This document shows, piece after piece, positions 7,517 through 15,265 of a stretch of DNA of 64,000 nt. This DNA is from Acidimicrobiaceae bacterium (GTDB lineage: Bacteria; Actinomycetota; Acidimicrobiia; Acidimicrobiales; RAAP-2): contig PKXJ01000018.1 in the NCBI GenBank assembly GCA_003132305.1, positions 130,242 through 194,241 of the forward strand, read 5' to 3'. The notes under the pieces were generated by a model. It had not been told where the DNA came from, ran no database searches, and saw only the letters and a list, made by a program, of their open reading frames with translations. Made by a program: the position numbers and the translations under genes. Numbering within the stretch: position 1 is the stretch's first letter; every line of letters begins with the position of its first letter.

Positions 7517-9025
7517 ATGGAACCCCTCGAACTCGCGTCGTTCCTCGACCTCACGGCGCAAGGCTTCAACGTGGTGCCGCTGCACGTGACCCTGCAACTC
7601 GACCGCGAAACGCCCGTGTCGCTGTACCAACAACTCGGCGAGCGGGCCATCTTCCTCTTGGAGAGCGCGGCGCTCGGCGACGCGACCGGTCGATACTCGT
7701 TCATTGGTCTCGATCGTCGCTGGCGCCTCACGACGCGAGACACCCGCACGGTGCTCGACGACGGCGAGACGCGCGAAAGCGACCGCGAACCCTTAGACGA
7801 GCTACGCGCACTCCTAGCGCACTATCGAACGTACGTGACGAGTGATCTTCCCGATTTCATTGGCGGCGCGGTGGGATTCGTGACCTACGACTACGTACGT
7901 CGCCTCGAGCGACTGCCGGGCCGCACGGGCCCTCCCACCTGGCCCGACGTCGATTTCTCCTTTCCCGGCGCGGTGCTGATCTGTGACCACGTGCGTCACT
8001 CGACGACCGTCGTCGTTCTCGCCATCGTCGAGTCGAGCGATCCCGCCGAGGTCTACTCCGAGGCCCGTGGCCGTCTCGATGAACTGGTCACCACGCTGTT
8101 GGCCCCGTCGCCACGAGTTGATTCCAGCGCCGAGCGCCTGGTCGCGACCGCTCCTCAGAAGAGGTCCTCGATTGACATCCGAGCGATCGCCAAGGATCTT
8201 TCAAACTTCAGCGCCGCAGAGTACGAAGAGATCGTCGAGCGCGCCAAAGAGTACATCGTCGCCGGCGACGTCTTTCAAGTCGTCCCGAGCCAGCAGTTTC
8301 AACGCCCGAGTGACGTCAACCCGCTCACCTTGTACCGAGTCCTTCGCGCGCTGAACCCTTCGCCGTACATGTACCTCTTGGACTCGGGCGACCATCAAAT
8401 CGTCGGCGCCTCGCCGGAGATGTTGATGCGGGTGCACGAACGCGTCGTGAGTACTCGACCGATTGCCGGCACCAGACGGCGCGGTGACAGCGATGCCGAA
8501 GACCTCGCCCTCGAAGCCGAGATGCTGGTGGACGAGAAGGAGATCGCCGAGCACGTGATGCTCGTGGACCTCGGACGAAACGATATCGGCCGCGTCGCGA
8601 AGCCCGGAACCGTTCGCGTGGAACAACTGGCGCACGTCGAGCGCTTTTCTCACCTGATGCACCTCGTCAGTCACGTCGACGGCGAACTACAAGATGGCCT
8701 CGACGCCTTCGACGCCTTTAACGCGCTCTTTCCCGCGGGCACGTTGACCGGCGCGCCCAAGGTACGCGCCATGGAACTCATCGACGAGTTCGAGCCGGTC
8801 TACCGCGGGCCCTACGGGGGTGCCGTGGGCTACTTCTCGCTGTCGGGAAACGCTGACTTTGCGATCACCATTCGAACACTCTCGTTACGTGAAGGCGTCG
8901 CCACCGTGCAGGCCGGCGGCGGCGTCGTCGCCGACAGCCACGGCGACTTTGAGTACCAAGAGTGTCTCAACAAGGCCTCGGCTCCCCTGCTGGCTCTCGA
9001 AATCGCCGACGCGCTGGCTAACTGA
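7517..9025 (+). CDS. trpE: Anthranilate synthase component I
   Basis: 502-residue chorismate-binding enzyme making anthranilate from chorismate, using ammonia from the amidotransferase subunit, in the cytoplasm. An N-terminal regulatory domain (TPVSLYQQL, LLESA-type region where tryptophan binds in the family) is followed by the catalytic domain. Visible motifs include FQVVPSQQF, PSPYMYLLD, GASPEMLMR, RPIAGTRRRG, DLGRNDIGRVA, FPAGTLTGAPKVRAMELIDE and the ending YQECLNKASAPL. The full complement of motifs and the LLES-type element support TrpE over PabB. ATG 7517 is the only sensible start. It is transcribed divergently from trpG instead of in the usual trpEG order. Confidence 0.95.
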   Translation: MEPLELASFLDLTAQGFNVVPLHVTLQLDRETPVSLYQQLGERAIFLLESAALGDATGRYSFIGLDRRWRLTTRDTRTVLDDGETRESDREPLDELRALLAHYRTYVTSDLPDFIGGAVGFVTYDYVRRLERLPGRTGPPTWPDVDFSFPGAVLICDHVRHSTTVVVLAIVESSDPAEVYSEARGRLDELVTTLLAPSPRVDSSAERLVATAPQKRSSIDIRAIAKDLSNFSAAEYEEIVERAKEYIVAGDVFQVVPSQQFQRPSDVNPLTLYRVLRALNPSPYMYLLDSGDHQIVGASPEMLMRVHERVVSTRPIAGTRRRGDSDAEDLALEAEMLVDEKEIAEHVMLVDLGRNDIGRVAKPGTVRVEQLAHVERFSHLMHLVSHVDGELQDGLDAFDAFNALFPAGTLTGAPKVRAMELIDEFEPVYRGPYGGAVGYFSLSGNADFAITIRTLSLREGVATVQAGGGVVADSHGDFEYQECLNKASAPLLALEIADALAN

Positions 9026-9151
9026 GTCGGCCGAGTATCGCGTCAGAAAATGGACCACTCGCTGGGCCGAGGCACTCGGGTGTACGGCGACTTCGAGAAC
9101 TATTGCGTGTCGCTTCAGTTGTTCACGAGGTAGTGCGCCGCTTCCATTGGA

Positions 9152-9349
9152 CTATTTCGCACCGTGGCGTGAGCCTTTAGAAAGCCAAGACATGAGCTTC
9201 ATATTGACGGTCAGCGCCACCACCGCAATGGCGACCATCGCAACTTCGCCCAGGAACCCTCGCGGTACAACATTCTTTTGACGCTTTTGATTCGAGCTTG
9301 CCGGAGCTCGCGAAGAATCACGTTTCGCCGTCGACGAGTGTGTGGACAT
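9152..9349 (-). CDS. Small single-pass membrane protein, unknown function
   Basis: 65-residue protein preceded by an almost ideal ribosome-binding site on the minus strand (TAAAGGAGGAACTGT then ATG), which is why I accept this short frame. Residues 1-30 are polar and basic (SSNQKRQKN). A hydrophobic stretch at about residues 36-53 (VAMVAIAVVALTVNMKLM) could be one membrane helix, followed by a short basic tail. I recognise no family. It lies between trpE and a small predicted membrane protein gene of opposite strand, at the edge of a group of small stress-type genes. Confidence 0.6.
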   Translation of the reverse strand: MSTHSSTAKRDSSRAPASSNQKRQKNVVPRGFLGEVAMVAIAVVALTVNMKLMSWLSKGSRHGAK

Positions 9350-9481
9350 ACAGTTCCTCCTTTAGTAATGAAGTCGTCGTGTCCGCACGGGCGACAATCG
9401 TCTAGATCGTCCGACCCGAACCTGGCGTCTTAAGAAAGAGGGAGAGTCCCTCCAGTACGACCACTTTAAAGGTCGGCTTTT

Positions 9482-9611
9482 GGTGTCGAGCCGGTTACGC
9501 TTTTCTTCAATGCCCTGCTGAGCGGCGACGTGTCCCTGGTGGGCGCCAGTCGAACGGCTTGCAGAACCCGGCGAAACTCGTCGACGCGTCTTCATCGAAG
9601 GCGTTCCTAGC
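9482..9611 (+). pseudogene. Possible remnant of a bacterial sugar transferase (C-terminal fragment)
   Basis: In the gap before the next gene one frame reads FFNALLSGDVSLVGASR, which resembles the LPQLxNVLRGDMSLVGPRP block near the end of undecaprenyl-phosphate sugar transferases. No start codon or upstream homologous sequence is visible; a TAA stop lies about 12 codons before the matching block and the conserved final RP is lost. Only about 15 residues match, so this is weak. Confidence 0.25.
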
Positions 9612-9624
9612 CAAAGGAGAGCTC

Positions 9625-10020
9625 ATGGAGGATTCGGCGATTCCACAACTCTTTAGTCGCGCGCTGCACTGGGTCGGCGAACTTACCTCTCGAGCGAGTG
9701 CGGCCGTCGTCGTCGCCACGGTCCTCCTCATCTTTATTCTTGTTTCGGCTTTCAGTGGATTCCCCGGAAAATGGCAGATGGTGTTCTCCACGGTGGCCAG
9801 TTCGATCACGCTGGTCATGCTGTTCGTCATTCAACACACCCAAAGTCGCCAGCAGACGGTGCTGCAACTAAAGCTCGATGAGCTGATTCGAACGTCCCCA
9901 CAGGCCGATGACCTCCTGGTCCACTTAGAGGTGGCCGAGGACGCCGAACTGATTGAACGCGAAGAGAGCCAGGTCGCCCATCACGAGGCCCTACGAGAGC
10001 CCAACGGCGACGTGAAGTAG
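9625..10020 (+). CDS. Low-affinity iron permease-like small membrane protein
   Basis: 131-residue protein. I start at ATG 9625 because AAAGGAGAG lies just upstream; the track's longer start reads through unrelated sequence. Two hydrophobic segments are visible (about 25-47, AAVVVATVLLIFILVSAFSG, and 55-75, VFSTVASSITLVMLFVIQHTQ). They are followed by SRQQTVLQLKLDELIR and an acidic tail. The order of two helices then FVIQHTQNRDxxALQLKLDELIR is typical of the small bacterial proteins annotated as low-affinity iron permease family. Actual iron transport by such short proteins is unproven; a membrane stress role is equally possible. Confidence 0.72.
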   Translation: MEDSAIPQLFSRALHWVGELTSRASAAVVVATVLLIFILVSAFSGFPGKWQMVFSTVASSITLVMLFVIQHTQSRQQTVLQLKLDELIRTSPQADDLLVHLEVAEDAELIEREESQVAHHEALREPNGDVK

Positions 10021-10123
10021 CCTTTACGTCCCCGCACACTCTTCGAACACTCTTCGAACACTCGGCTACACACGAACGGTCGATTCACCGATTCACGATG
10101 ACGAGATCAGTGACGTCGACCTT

Positions 10124-10504
10124 TCAGAAATAGTCAACAAACCTGCTCTGACGGTTTATCGGAGCCTCAGGAAACTCTTCAGCCCTTTGACCGAGGTGCA
10201 GAGCAATCTCTTGAAGCGATGCGTCAAGTGCCTGAGCAGTTCGAATGAGCTGCTCTTTGAACATCGTCTGTCCACCCGCCACCATATTTTTGCCCGACGT
10301 GAACGTGAGATCATCCTCAATACGGTGAATCTGGCGCTCAATCGCTGCAAAAAGTTGGGCCGCTATCTGTATCAATCGTTCAACGTCATCGTGCAGTGGA
10401 CTGATCTCGAACTCACTGTCCACTAAGTGCATAGAGCGAGACTCGCTCATCAAGAGAGCGACCGCGTCTGGACCATCGGGCGACTCATCGCTTTCTAAAA
10501 GCAT
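10124..10504 (-). CDS. Hypothetical helical protein
   Basis: No family recognised. The C-terminal two thirds reads as amphipathic helix (DDVERLIQIAAQLFAAIERQIHRIEDDL, then IRTAQALDASLQEIALHLGQ), which looks like genuine protein. I place the start at ATG 10504 (MLLESDESP), which has GAGAAGG upstream and lies inside the 3' end of the CsbD gene (20-nt overlap). The track start at 10561 would put more than 70 nt of overlap onto a better supported gene. An internal ATG at 10450 is also possible. The position next to CsbD and DUF6458 genes suggests a general stress context. Confidence 0.5.
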   Translation of the reverse strand: MLLESDESPDGPDAVALLMSESRSMHLVDSEFEISPLHDDVERLIQIAAQLFAAIERQIHRIEDDLTFTSGKNMVAGGQTMFKEQLIRTAQALDASLQEIALHLGQRAEEFPEAPINRQSRFVDYF

Positions 10505-10661
10505 CCTTGACCTTCTCGCCCGCCTGTTTGAGGTCGCCAACCTTTTGGTCGTGCCGTCCATCCGCTTCGAGGTCCTTACTACCTACGGCGTTGCCGGTCG
10601 TTTCCTTTACTTTTCCCTTGGAGACCTGAAAAATATTCCGAACCTTATCCTTCATGGCCAT
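10485..10661 (-). CDS. CsbD-family stress protein
   Basis: 58-residue protein, too short for the ORF track. It begins MAMKDKVRNIFQ and continues KGKVKETTGNAVGSKDLEADG then GDLKQAGEKVKDAFRK. This is the CsbD pattern (GKxKExxGxxxGxxxLexeGkxxqxxGkxkqagekvkda). AGAAGGAAGAAGG precedes the ATG. CsbD proteins are small, charged, mostly disordered proteins induced by general stress in many bacteria; their molecular role is unknown. Its end overlaps the start region of the following minus-strand gene, so the two may be cotranscribed. Confidence 0.85.
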   Translation of the reverse strand: MAMKDKVRNIFQVSKGKVKETTGNAVGSKDLEADGRHDQKVGDLKQAGEKVKDAFRKR

Positions 10662-10956
10662 AGTTGGCCTTCTTCCTTCTCTTAGAGAGGCCTCCGCCCC
10701 TGCGAAACTTCGAAACTTCCACTACTTACTGCCACATTCCTTCGCCGGGCGGTTTCGTAACATTTCGCGACGTCATCGAACGATCAAGAACACGATGACA
10801 ATTGCAAGAATATTTATGACTGTGCCGGCACGGCTGTAAAGCCTTCTCCTCCTTTCAAGATCTCTCGCCTCGACCAAGTCCAGGTCGAGAAGGTCTCGGA
10901 CGATGCGAAGACGGGTTGTCGCCCCTCACCGTGGCGCCCGGGACGAACGTCACTAC
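10662..10956. other. Gap without a supported gene
   Basis: No frame has both a start with a ribosome-binding site and protein-like content. On the minus strand a good GAAAGGAGGAG sequence (about 10847-10857) is followed by a hydrophobic frame (VINILAIVIVFLIV) that has no usable start codon, so a tiny membrane peptide cannot be supported. Confidence 0.4.
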
Positions 10957-11223
10957 CTACCCCTTCGTCTCTTCGTGCAAAGAACTCGAGCGACCTTGAG
11001 GATCCACGACTTGGCGATCCATCGTGTGAGAACCCGCGCCGACACTACGTCGCGAGATGCCAAAGATAATTGACGACACGATGAACCCAGCGGCTCCGGC
11101 AATCATGAGAATGAGGCCTACGGTAGATAATCGAAAGCCGGTGCCTTGGTAGGTCACCGCCCAATACATAATTGCGCCAGCCGCCGCCGCGATAGCGCTG
11201 AGAACCATTCCTGGCAGACCCAT
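10957..11223 (-). CDS. DUF6458-like small membrane protein
   Basis: 88 residues from ATG 11223 (MGLPGMVLS). This start has GAAGGG close upstream and begins with the glycine-rich first helix typical of the family; the track start at 11304 adds non-homologous residues. Two hydrophobic helices (about 4-24 and 34-57) are separated by a short loop (YQGTGFRLSTVG), followed by a polar tail of about 28 residues. DUF6458 proteins are small two-helix actinobacterial membrane proteins of unknown role. The long polar tail is unusual for the family. It sits in the same minus-strand series as the CsbD gene. Confidence 0.7.
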   Translation of the reverse strand: MGLPGMVLSAIAAAAGAIMYWAVTYQGTGFRLSTVGLILMIAGAAGFIVSSIIFGISRRSVGAGSHTMDRQVVDPQGRSSSLHEETKG

Positions 11224-11503
11224 ATCATCCCTTCTTCTTACGGGCTCGACAGATGTCAAGCGAGAAGGATGCGAGGTCTGGACGTCCCAACTGGAGAGTA
11301 CCACCCCCTCGGTGTGCGTGGCGGAGACGTCGAGACTCGACGTACGACACTCCCGTCTCGAGGTACCGAGTCAATCGCCAGTGGACACCGAGGATAAGTT
11401 GATTGCGCGGGCCCACCCCACTTGGGGCGTCAAAAGAGGGCGCCCCCGAAGCAACGACTTTGCTTCTTGACCCATCGCCCGATCGCCCAGGGAGCGGTTT
11501 CGC

Positions 11504-12256
11504 TCAGGATTCAGTGTTCCTAGACGCGGACCTGGTCGGGTGGTTAAGGCTGCCCGGGTGGAGCGAACCTTCCACGATTCGCGTGGCCACCTCGGTGAGG
11601 CCCTCATTATGGTTGCGTGCGTACGCCCGGAGTCGAGCGAAAGCCTTATCCATGTCGCTACTCGTCGCTTGGCTAATTATCCCCTTCGCCTGTTCGATAA
11701 CGATTCGACTATTGAGGGCATTACTCAACTGTTCGTTTAGCGTGTGAGCGTCCAGGGACGAGCGGTGCTGAAGAATCGCGATAGTGGCAACGTCAGCCAG
11801 TCCCTGTACCACGACGACGTCGTCGACCTCGAGGGGTCCCTGCGTCGTTCGAAAGAGATTGAGCGCGCCAATCGTTCGTCCGCGAAGTCGCATTGGAAGA
11901 CTGTGCACCGAACGAAAGCCCTGATCGAGCGCTCGCGGCGTAAAGAGTGGCCATCGCCCATCGGCTTCACTCAGCGAGTAGTTGACGATGGCCTTACCGT
12001 CTCGAAAACAGTCCACGCAGGGGCCCTCATTGGCTTGAATCTGAAAGAGTTCGAGTACTCGCATCGACTCGCTGGAGGAGGCCACGAACTGCAGTTCCCC
12101 CCCGGGAGAGGCCAACATCACGCCAGCGGCGTCGACGTCGACGGCCTCGACGCAGCGATCGGTGAGGACCGTGAGAACGTCAATCACGTCATAGTGGTCC
12201 ACGAGATTGTCGGCGAGTTCGACGAGCGTTGCGATTAAGAGGGATTCTCTAGCCAT
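11504..12256 (-). CDS. GAF-ANTAR transcription antitermination regulator
   Basis: 250 residues. A GAF sensor domain (about 20-165; GVMLASPGGELQFVASS, EGPCVDCFRDG, LRGRTIGALNLF) is followed by an ANTAR RNA-binding domain (about 180-232; VIEQAKGIISQ, AFARLRAYARNHNEGLTEVATRIV). ANTAR domains bind paired RNA hairpins to release termination; the GAF domain would sense a small ligand or redox state. GGTGGAG precedes the ATG. The C-terminal 18 residues are serine and arginine rich. It is followed on the same strand by DUF6458 and CsbD genes, which could be downstream in the same stress regulon. Confidence 0.88.
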   Translation of the reverse strand: MARESLLIATLVELADNLVDHYDVIDVLTVLTDRCVEAVDVDAAGVMLASPGGELQFVASSSESMRVLELFQIQANEGPCVDCFRDGKAIVNYSLSEADGRWPLFTPRALDQGFRSVHSLPMRLRGRTIGALNLFRTTQGPLEVDDVVVVQGLADVATIAILQHRSSLDAHTLNEQLSNALNSRIVIEQAKGIISQATSSDMDKAFARLRAYARNHNEGLTEVATRIVEGSLHPGSLNHPTRSASRNTES

Positions 12257-12340
12257 TACTCCACCTGATCTCTATCCCTTCGATGACGACTAGTGACATC
12301 AACGGGTCTGGCTGGTCCAATCATTGGAATACTAGCCTTC

Positions 12341-13081
12341 TCAACAGTCATTTTTATCCATATCGTCTCGCCACGCCCCGGATTCGGGGTCGAAACGGAC
12401 CTCACGGTCTACGACACGCTGGGCCAGCACGGAAGGTGCGGTCTTGGTGGCAAAGGCATGAGCGCGAAGCGCCACGAGTGCGTCCCTCACCGAAAGCGAC
12501 GCTTGCACCGAGAGCATTCCCGCGGCCTGGTGAACCGAAAAATCGAGAGTTGACTGGCCGTCAAGTTCGCCGGCCAGAGCGTCGCCGGGCGCGCCCGCCT
12601 GCATCGTCAAAATGGCTCGTCCGATGACTGACGCCATCAAGTACGCGTCCGAAGTCTGCGTTTCACTGAGCGGTCCCGGCTCGTCACGAAACAAGCTCAG
12701 TGCGCCAAAACGGGCCGCGCCGATGCGAACGGGAAAGCCAAAGACCGCTCGCGCACCGGTGGCCGCCGCCTCGGGCGAGTACATCATCCAACGAGAACTC
12801 TCGGGTTCCATAAGATTCAACTCCTGATTGGCCACGCCGCTTCGACTCGCCTCATCACCAGGACCTTCTCCCAACATGATCTCGAGATCCATTAGTTCCT
12901 GGGCGACACGGTTGCTGGTACACCAAGGCGTTTTCTGATCCCCGGTTGACGACAGGGTGATACCGGCGCCACTGAGTTCGGTGATTTCCGCCGCGACCGA
13001 GCACAGCGACACACCGTGGGCAAGATCGCCCTCCTGTCGCACCATGAGCTCAAAGATGTCCACTAACCGATTAGCCACCAC
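12341..13081 (-). CDS. Second GAF-ANTAR regulator
   Basis: 246 residues, GTG start with no clear ribosome-binding site. The architecture is the same as the neighbouring paralogue: a GAF-like domain (about 20-165; GAGITLSSTG, LGEGPGDEASRSG, RIGAARFGALSLF) and a C-terminal ANTAR domain (VHQAAGMLSVQASLSVRDALVALRAHAFATKTAPSVLAQRVV). Identity to the paralogue appears modest, so this is an old duplication or independent recruitment. The 84-nt gap and shared orientation suggest cotranscription. The GAF ligand is unknown. Confidence 0.85.
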   Translation of the reverse strand: MVANRLVDIFELMVRQEGDLAHGVSLCSVAAEITELSGAGITLSSTGDQKTPWCTSNRVAQELMDLEIMLGEGPGDEASRSGVANQELNLMEPESSRWMMYSPEAAATGARAVFGFPVRIGAARFGALSLFRDEPGPLSETQTSDAYLMASVIGRAILTMQAGAPGDALAGELDGQSTLDFSVHQAAGMLSVQASLSVRDALVALRAHAFATKTAPSVLAQRVVDREVRFDPESGAWRDDMDKNDC

Positions 13082-13545
13082 GTCGGACGTCCCGCGTCGT
13101 TTTTAGCATGATCCAGTTCGCAACGCCGATGGCACCATTGATGAGTCTCCTCGTCTCGCGACGACGCTCAACGGGGGCTGGATTCAGCGTTTTCTAATTT
13201 TTCAGTATCGAAGCAGAGTGCCATCCTAGTTCGCCTTGCTCCTGGTCGCCTCGACGCTCGCCACGGTGGTGTTCAAGTAGTGAAATACCTTTCTCGATTC
13301 GTAAATCGACGAATTCCTACTCATCACTCGACACTTTGCAAAGACCGTCGCGAGCGACGCCGACCGGCCTGAGGGTCAAGAAGTTCCAATCGGGGTGACA
13401 GTATTGACGTGACTAGCGGACACGTGGTTCACACGAATACGCTGGCTAGACCGCGACCTAGGAGTGTGGGGATGGCTCTTCTGACTTGCCCGGCAATCGT
13501 GCTGACGGCGCGTGCTCCCGTCGTTCACCGAACGACGTGGCGGCG
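13082..13545. other. Long gap without a supported gene
   Basis: About 460 bp between the divergent GAF-ANTAR and methyltransferase genes. No frame looks protein-like on either strand. It presumably holds both promoters, but none stands out. A short AT-rich stretch near 13280-13325 contains TTCGTAAATCGACGAA, a weak imperfect palindrome. Confidence 0.4.
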
Positions 13546-14295
13546 ATGATGTCCCGAAACCGAAACGTCACGGCTTCTCGAAAGACGCCCAACCTTTTTT
13601 CAAGAAGTCTGTTCGCTCCGCTGCCTTCTCGTTACAATCTGCTCGCGGCACTCCTCTCTTTCGGTCAAGACCGCCGGTGGCGATCGGCCATGCTCGATCA
13701 CGTGGTGGGATCGGATCCCAAACTCATCTTGGACGTCGCCTGTGGACCTGGCGCCGTAACCAAAGCTCTCACCAAGCGCTCGTCCGCACGAATCGTGGGA
13801 CTTGATTTGAGCGAAGAGATGCTACGCCAAGGTCAGTCCAACGTGAGGGCATCGGGACTCACGGAACGGGTGTCGCTCGTTCTCGGTCGTGGCGAGCAAC
13901 TCCCCTTTGGCGACGCCACCTTCGACGGACTCACCTTCACCTATCTTCTTCGCTACGTCGAAGATCCCCAAGCGACCTTGGCCGAACTCGCCCGAGTGGT
14001 AAAGCCCGGCGGACCAATCGCGAGCCTCGAGTTCGGCGTGCCGACGTCGATCGGTTGGCGCGTCGCCTGGTGGTTCTACACCCGCGCAGTGTTGCCGGTT
14101 GCGGGCTACGTCACTGGCGGCCAGGGCTGGTGGGACGTCGGACGTTTCCTCGGGCCCAGCATCTCCTCTCACTACAAGAGTTATCCCCTGCACTGGATTC
14201 TGCGGGCGTGGGAGCACGCGGGCATCGAACACGTGGAGTATCGCTCGATGAGTTTGGGTGGAGGACTCGTGACGTGGGGGTACCGGTCAAAGTGA
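13546..14295 (+). CDS. SAM-dependent methyltransferase, UbiE/MenG-like
   Basis: About 249 residues from ATG 13546. The track start (TTG 13486) adds 20 residues with no homology; neither has a ribosome-binding site. Class I methyltransferase motifs are in order: LILDVACGPGAVTKAL (motif I), IVGLDLSEEML, GRGEQLPFGDATFDGLTFTYLLRYV and LAELARVVKPGGPIASLEF. The last two blocks, with the aromatic WWFYTRAVLPVAG segment, are typical of the UbiE/COQ5/MenG group that methylates quinones. The next gene, overlapping by GTGA, encodes an integral membrane protein, so the substrate may be a membrane lipid or quinone. Substrate assignment is inference. Confidence 0.78.
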   Translation: MMSRNRNVTASRKTPNLFSRSLFAPLPSRYNLLAALLSFGQDRRWRSAMLDHVVGSDPKLILDVACGPGAVTKALTKRSSARIVGLDLSEEMLRQGQSNVRASGLTERVSLVLGRGEQLPFGDATFDGLTFTYLLRYVEDPQATLAELARVVKPGGPIASLEFGVPTSIGWRVAWWFYTRAVLPVAGYVTGGQGWWDVGRFLGPSISSHYKSYPLHWILRAWEHAGIEHVEYRSMSLGGGLVTWGYRSK

Positions 14296-15065
14296 CGATC
14301 TTCAAATCTTCTCCCAAGAAAACGCCAGAGGTCGGCCCCGCCTTTTACGCACAGCCGACGTTCCTAATTCGGACGTCGCTGCGCGATTGGTGGACCTTGC
14401 TCCACCCGCCGTACACACTCTTGCATCTCTCTTTTGTGGTGATCGGCGCGTGCCTCGTCGGACCGGTGAACGCCGTTCGCCTGGCCTTCACCGTGCTGGC
14501 GTTCTTCTTGGCCGTCGGCGTTGGCGCGCACGCCCTCGACGAACTGCAAGGTCGACCCCTCGCCACGTCGATTCCCACGTGGCAACTCGTCACGGCTTCG
14601 TGTGTCGGATTGGGCGGCGCCGTCGCCCTGGGCGTCGTGGGACTCTTTCTAGTGAGCCCGTACCTCGCCATCTTCATTGCGGTGGGCGTCACCATTGCGC
14701 TGGCCTACAATCTCGAACTCTTCCACGGTCGACTCCACTCCGACGCCGTCTTTGCTCTGGGCTGGGGCGGGTTCCCCCTCCTCACCGCGTACTTTGCCCA
14801 ACACGCCAACATCACGATCCCGGCACTACTGGCCGCGGCGTTCGCGGCGTTCGTCTCACTGGCGCAGCGCGAACTGTCGTCGCCGGCGCGTGATATTCGC
14901 CGTCGGACCTCGTCCATCGACGGAGTTCAAGTACTCTTTGACGGCACCACGGTGCCCGTCACCAGTCAATCAATGCTCGCGCCTCTCGAACGGGCACTGC
15001 GCAATCTCTGTTGGGCCGCGTTCACTCTCGCGCTTTCCCTGATCTATCTTCGATTCCACCATTAG
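14292..15065 (+). CDS. Polytopic membrane protein, UbiA-like in appearance
   Basis: 257 residues starting at GTG 14292, which overlaps the methyltransferase stop; the longer track ORF begins inside the methyltransferase and its first part is a shadow. There are about seven hydrophobic segments. LLHPPYTLLHLSFVVIG near the N-terminus, AHALDELQGRP after helix 2, and YNLELFHGRLHSDAVFALGWGGFP in the middle are spaced like the helices and loops of UbiA prenyltransferases. However the diagnostic NDxxDxxxD and second Asp-rich motifs are absent. It may be a diverged prenyltransferase-fold protein working with the coupled methyltransferase, or an unrelated membrane protein. Confidence 0.7.
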   Translation: MTIFKSSPKKTPEVGPAFYAQPTFLIRTSLRDWWTLLHPPYTLLHLSFVVIGACLVGPVNAVRLAFTVLAFFLAVGVGAHALDELQGRPLATSIPTWQLVTASCVGLGGAVALGVVGLFLVSPYLAIFIAVGVTIALAYNLELFHGRLHSDAVFALGWGGFPLLTAYFAQHANITIPALLAAAFAAFVSLAQRELSSPARDIRRRTSSIDGVQVLFDGTTVPVTSQSMLAPLERALRNLCWAAFTLALSLIYLRFHH

Positions 15066-15265
15066 GGAAGCTCCGTTTCGTCGGCGTGAATGGAGAATGG
15101 CTCGTGGACTCCTCTCGGGTGATTGGTAGTCAGCACGGATGGCTACGAGCAGCTCGACATCAACGTCAGGCCTCGACGTCGCGTCGGGCGGACACGACGA
15201 GAACGTGCAATCTAGGGCACTCTATGCTGGATTTGGAATGAAATGTCCAGAGAGGAGGTGACCAC

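Noticed and set aside
10654-10956. Hydrophobic minus-strand peptide (VINILAIVIVFLIV) after a strong AAAGGAGG
   Set aside because: No ATG, GTG or TTG at a workable distance in the frame; the only nearby GTG gives a five-residue peptide.
15066-15265. Cobalamin riboswitch before the B12-dependent mutase
   Set aside because: No B12-box-like conserved sequence or long structured leader; the gene has a plain GAGGAGGTGA ribosome-binding site.
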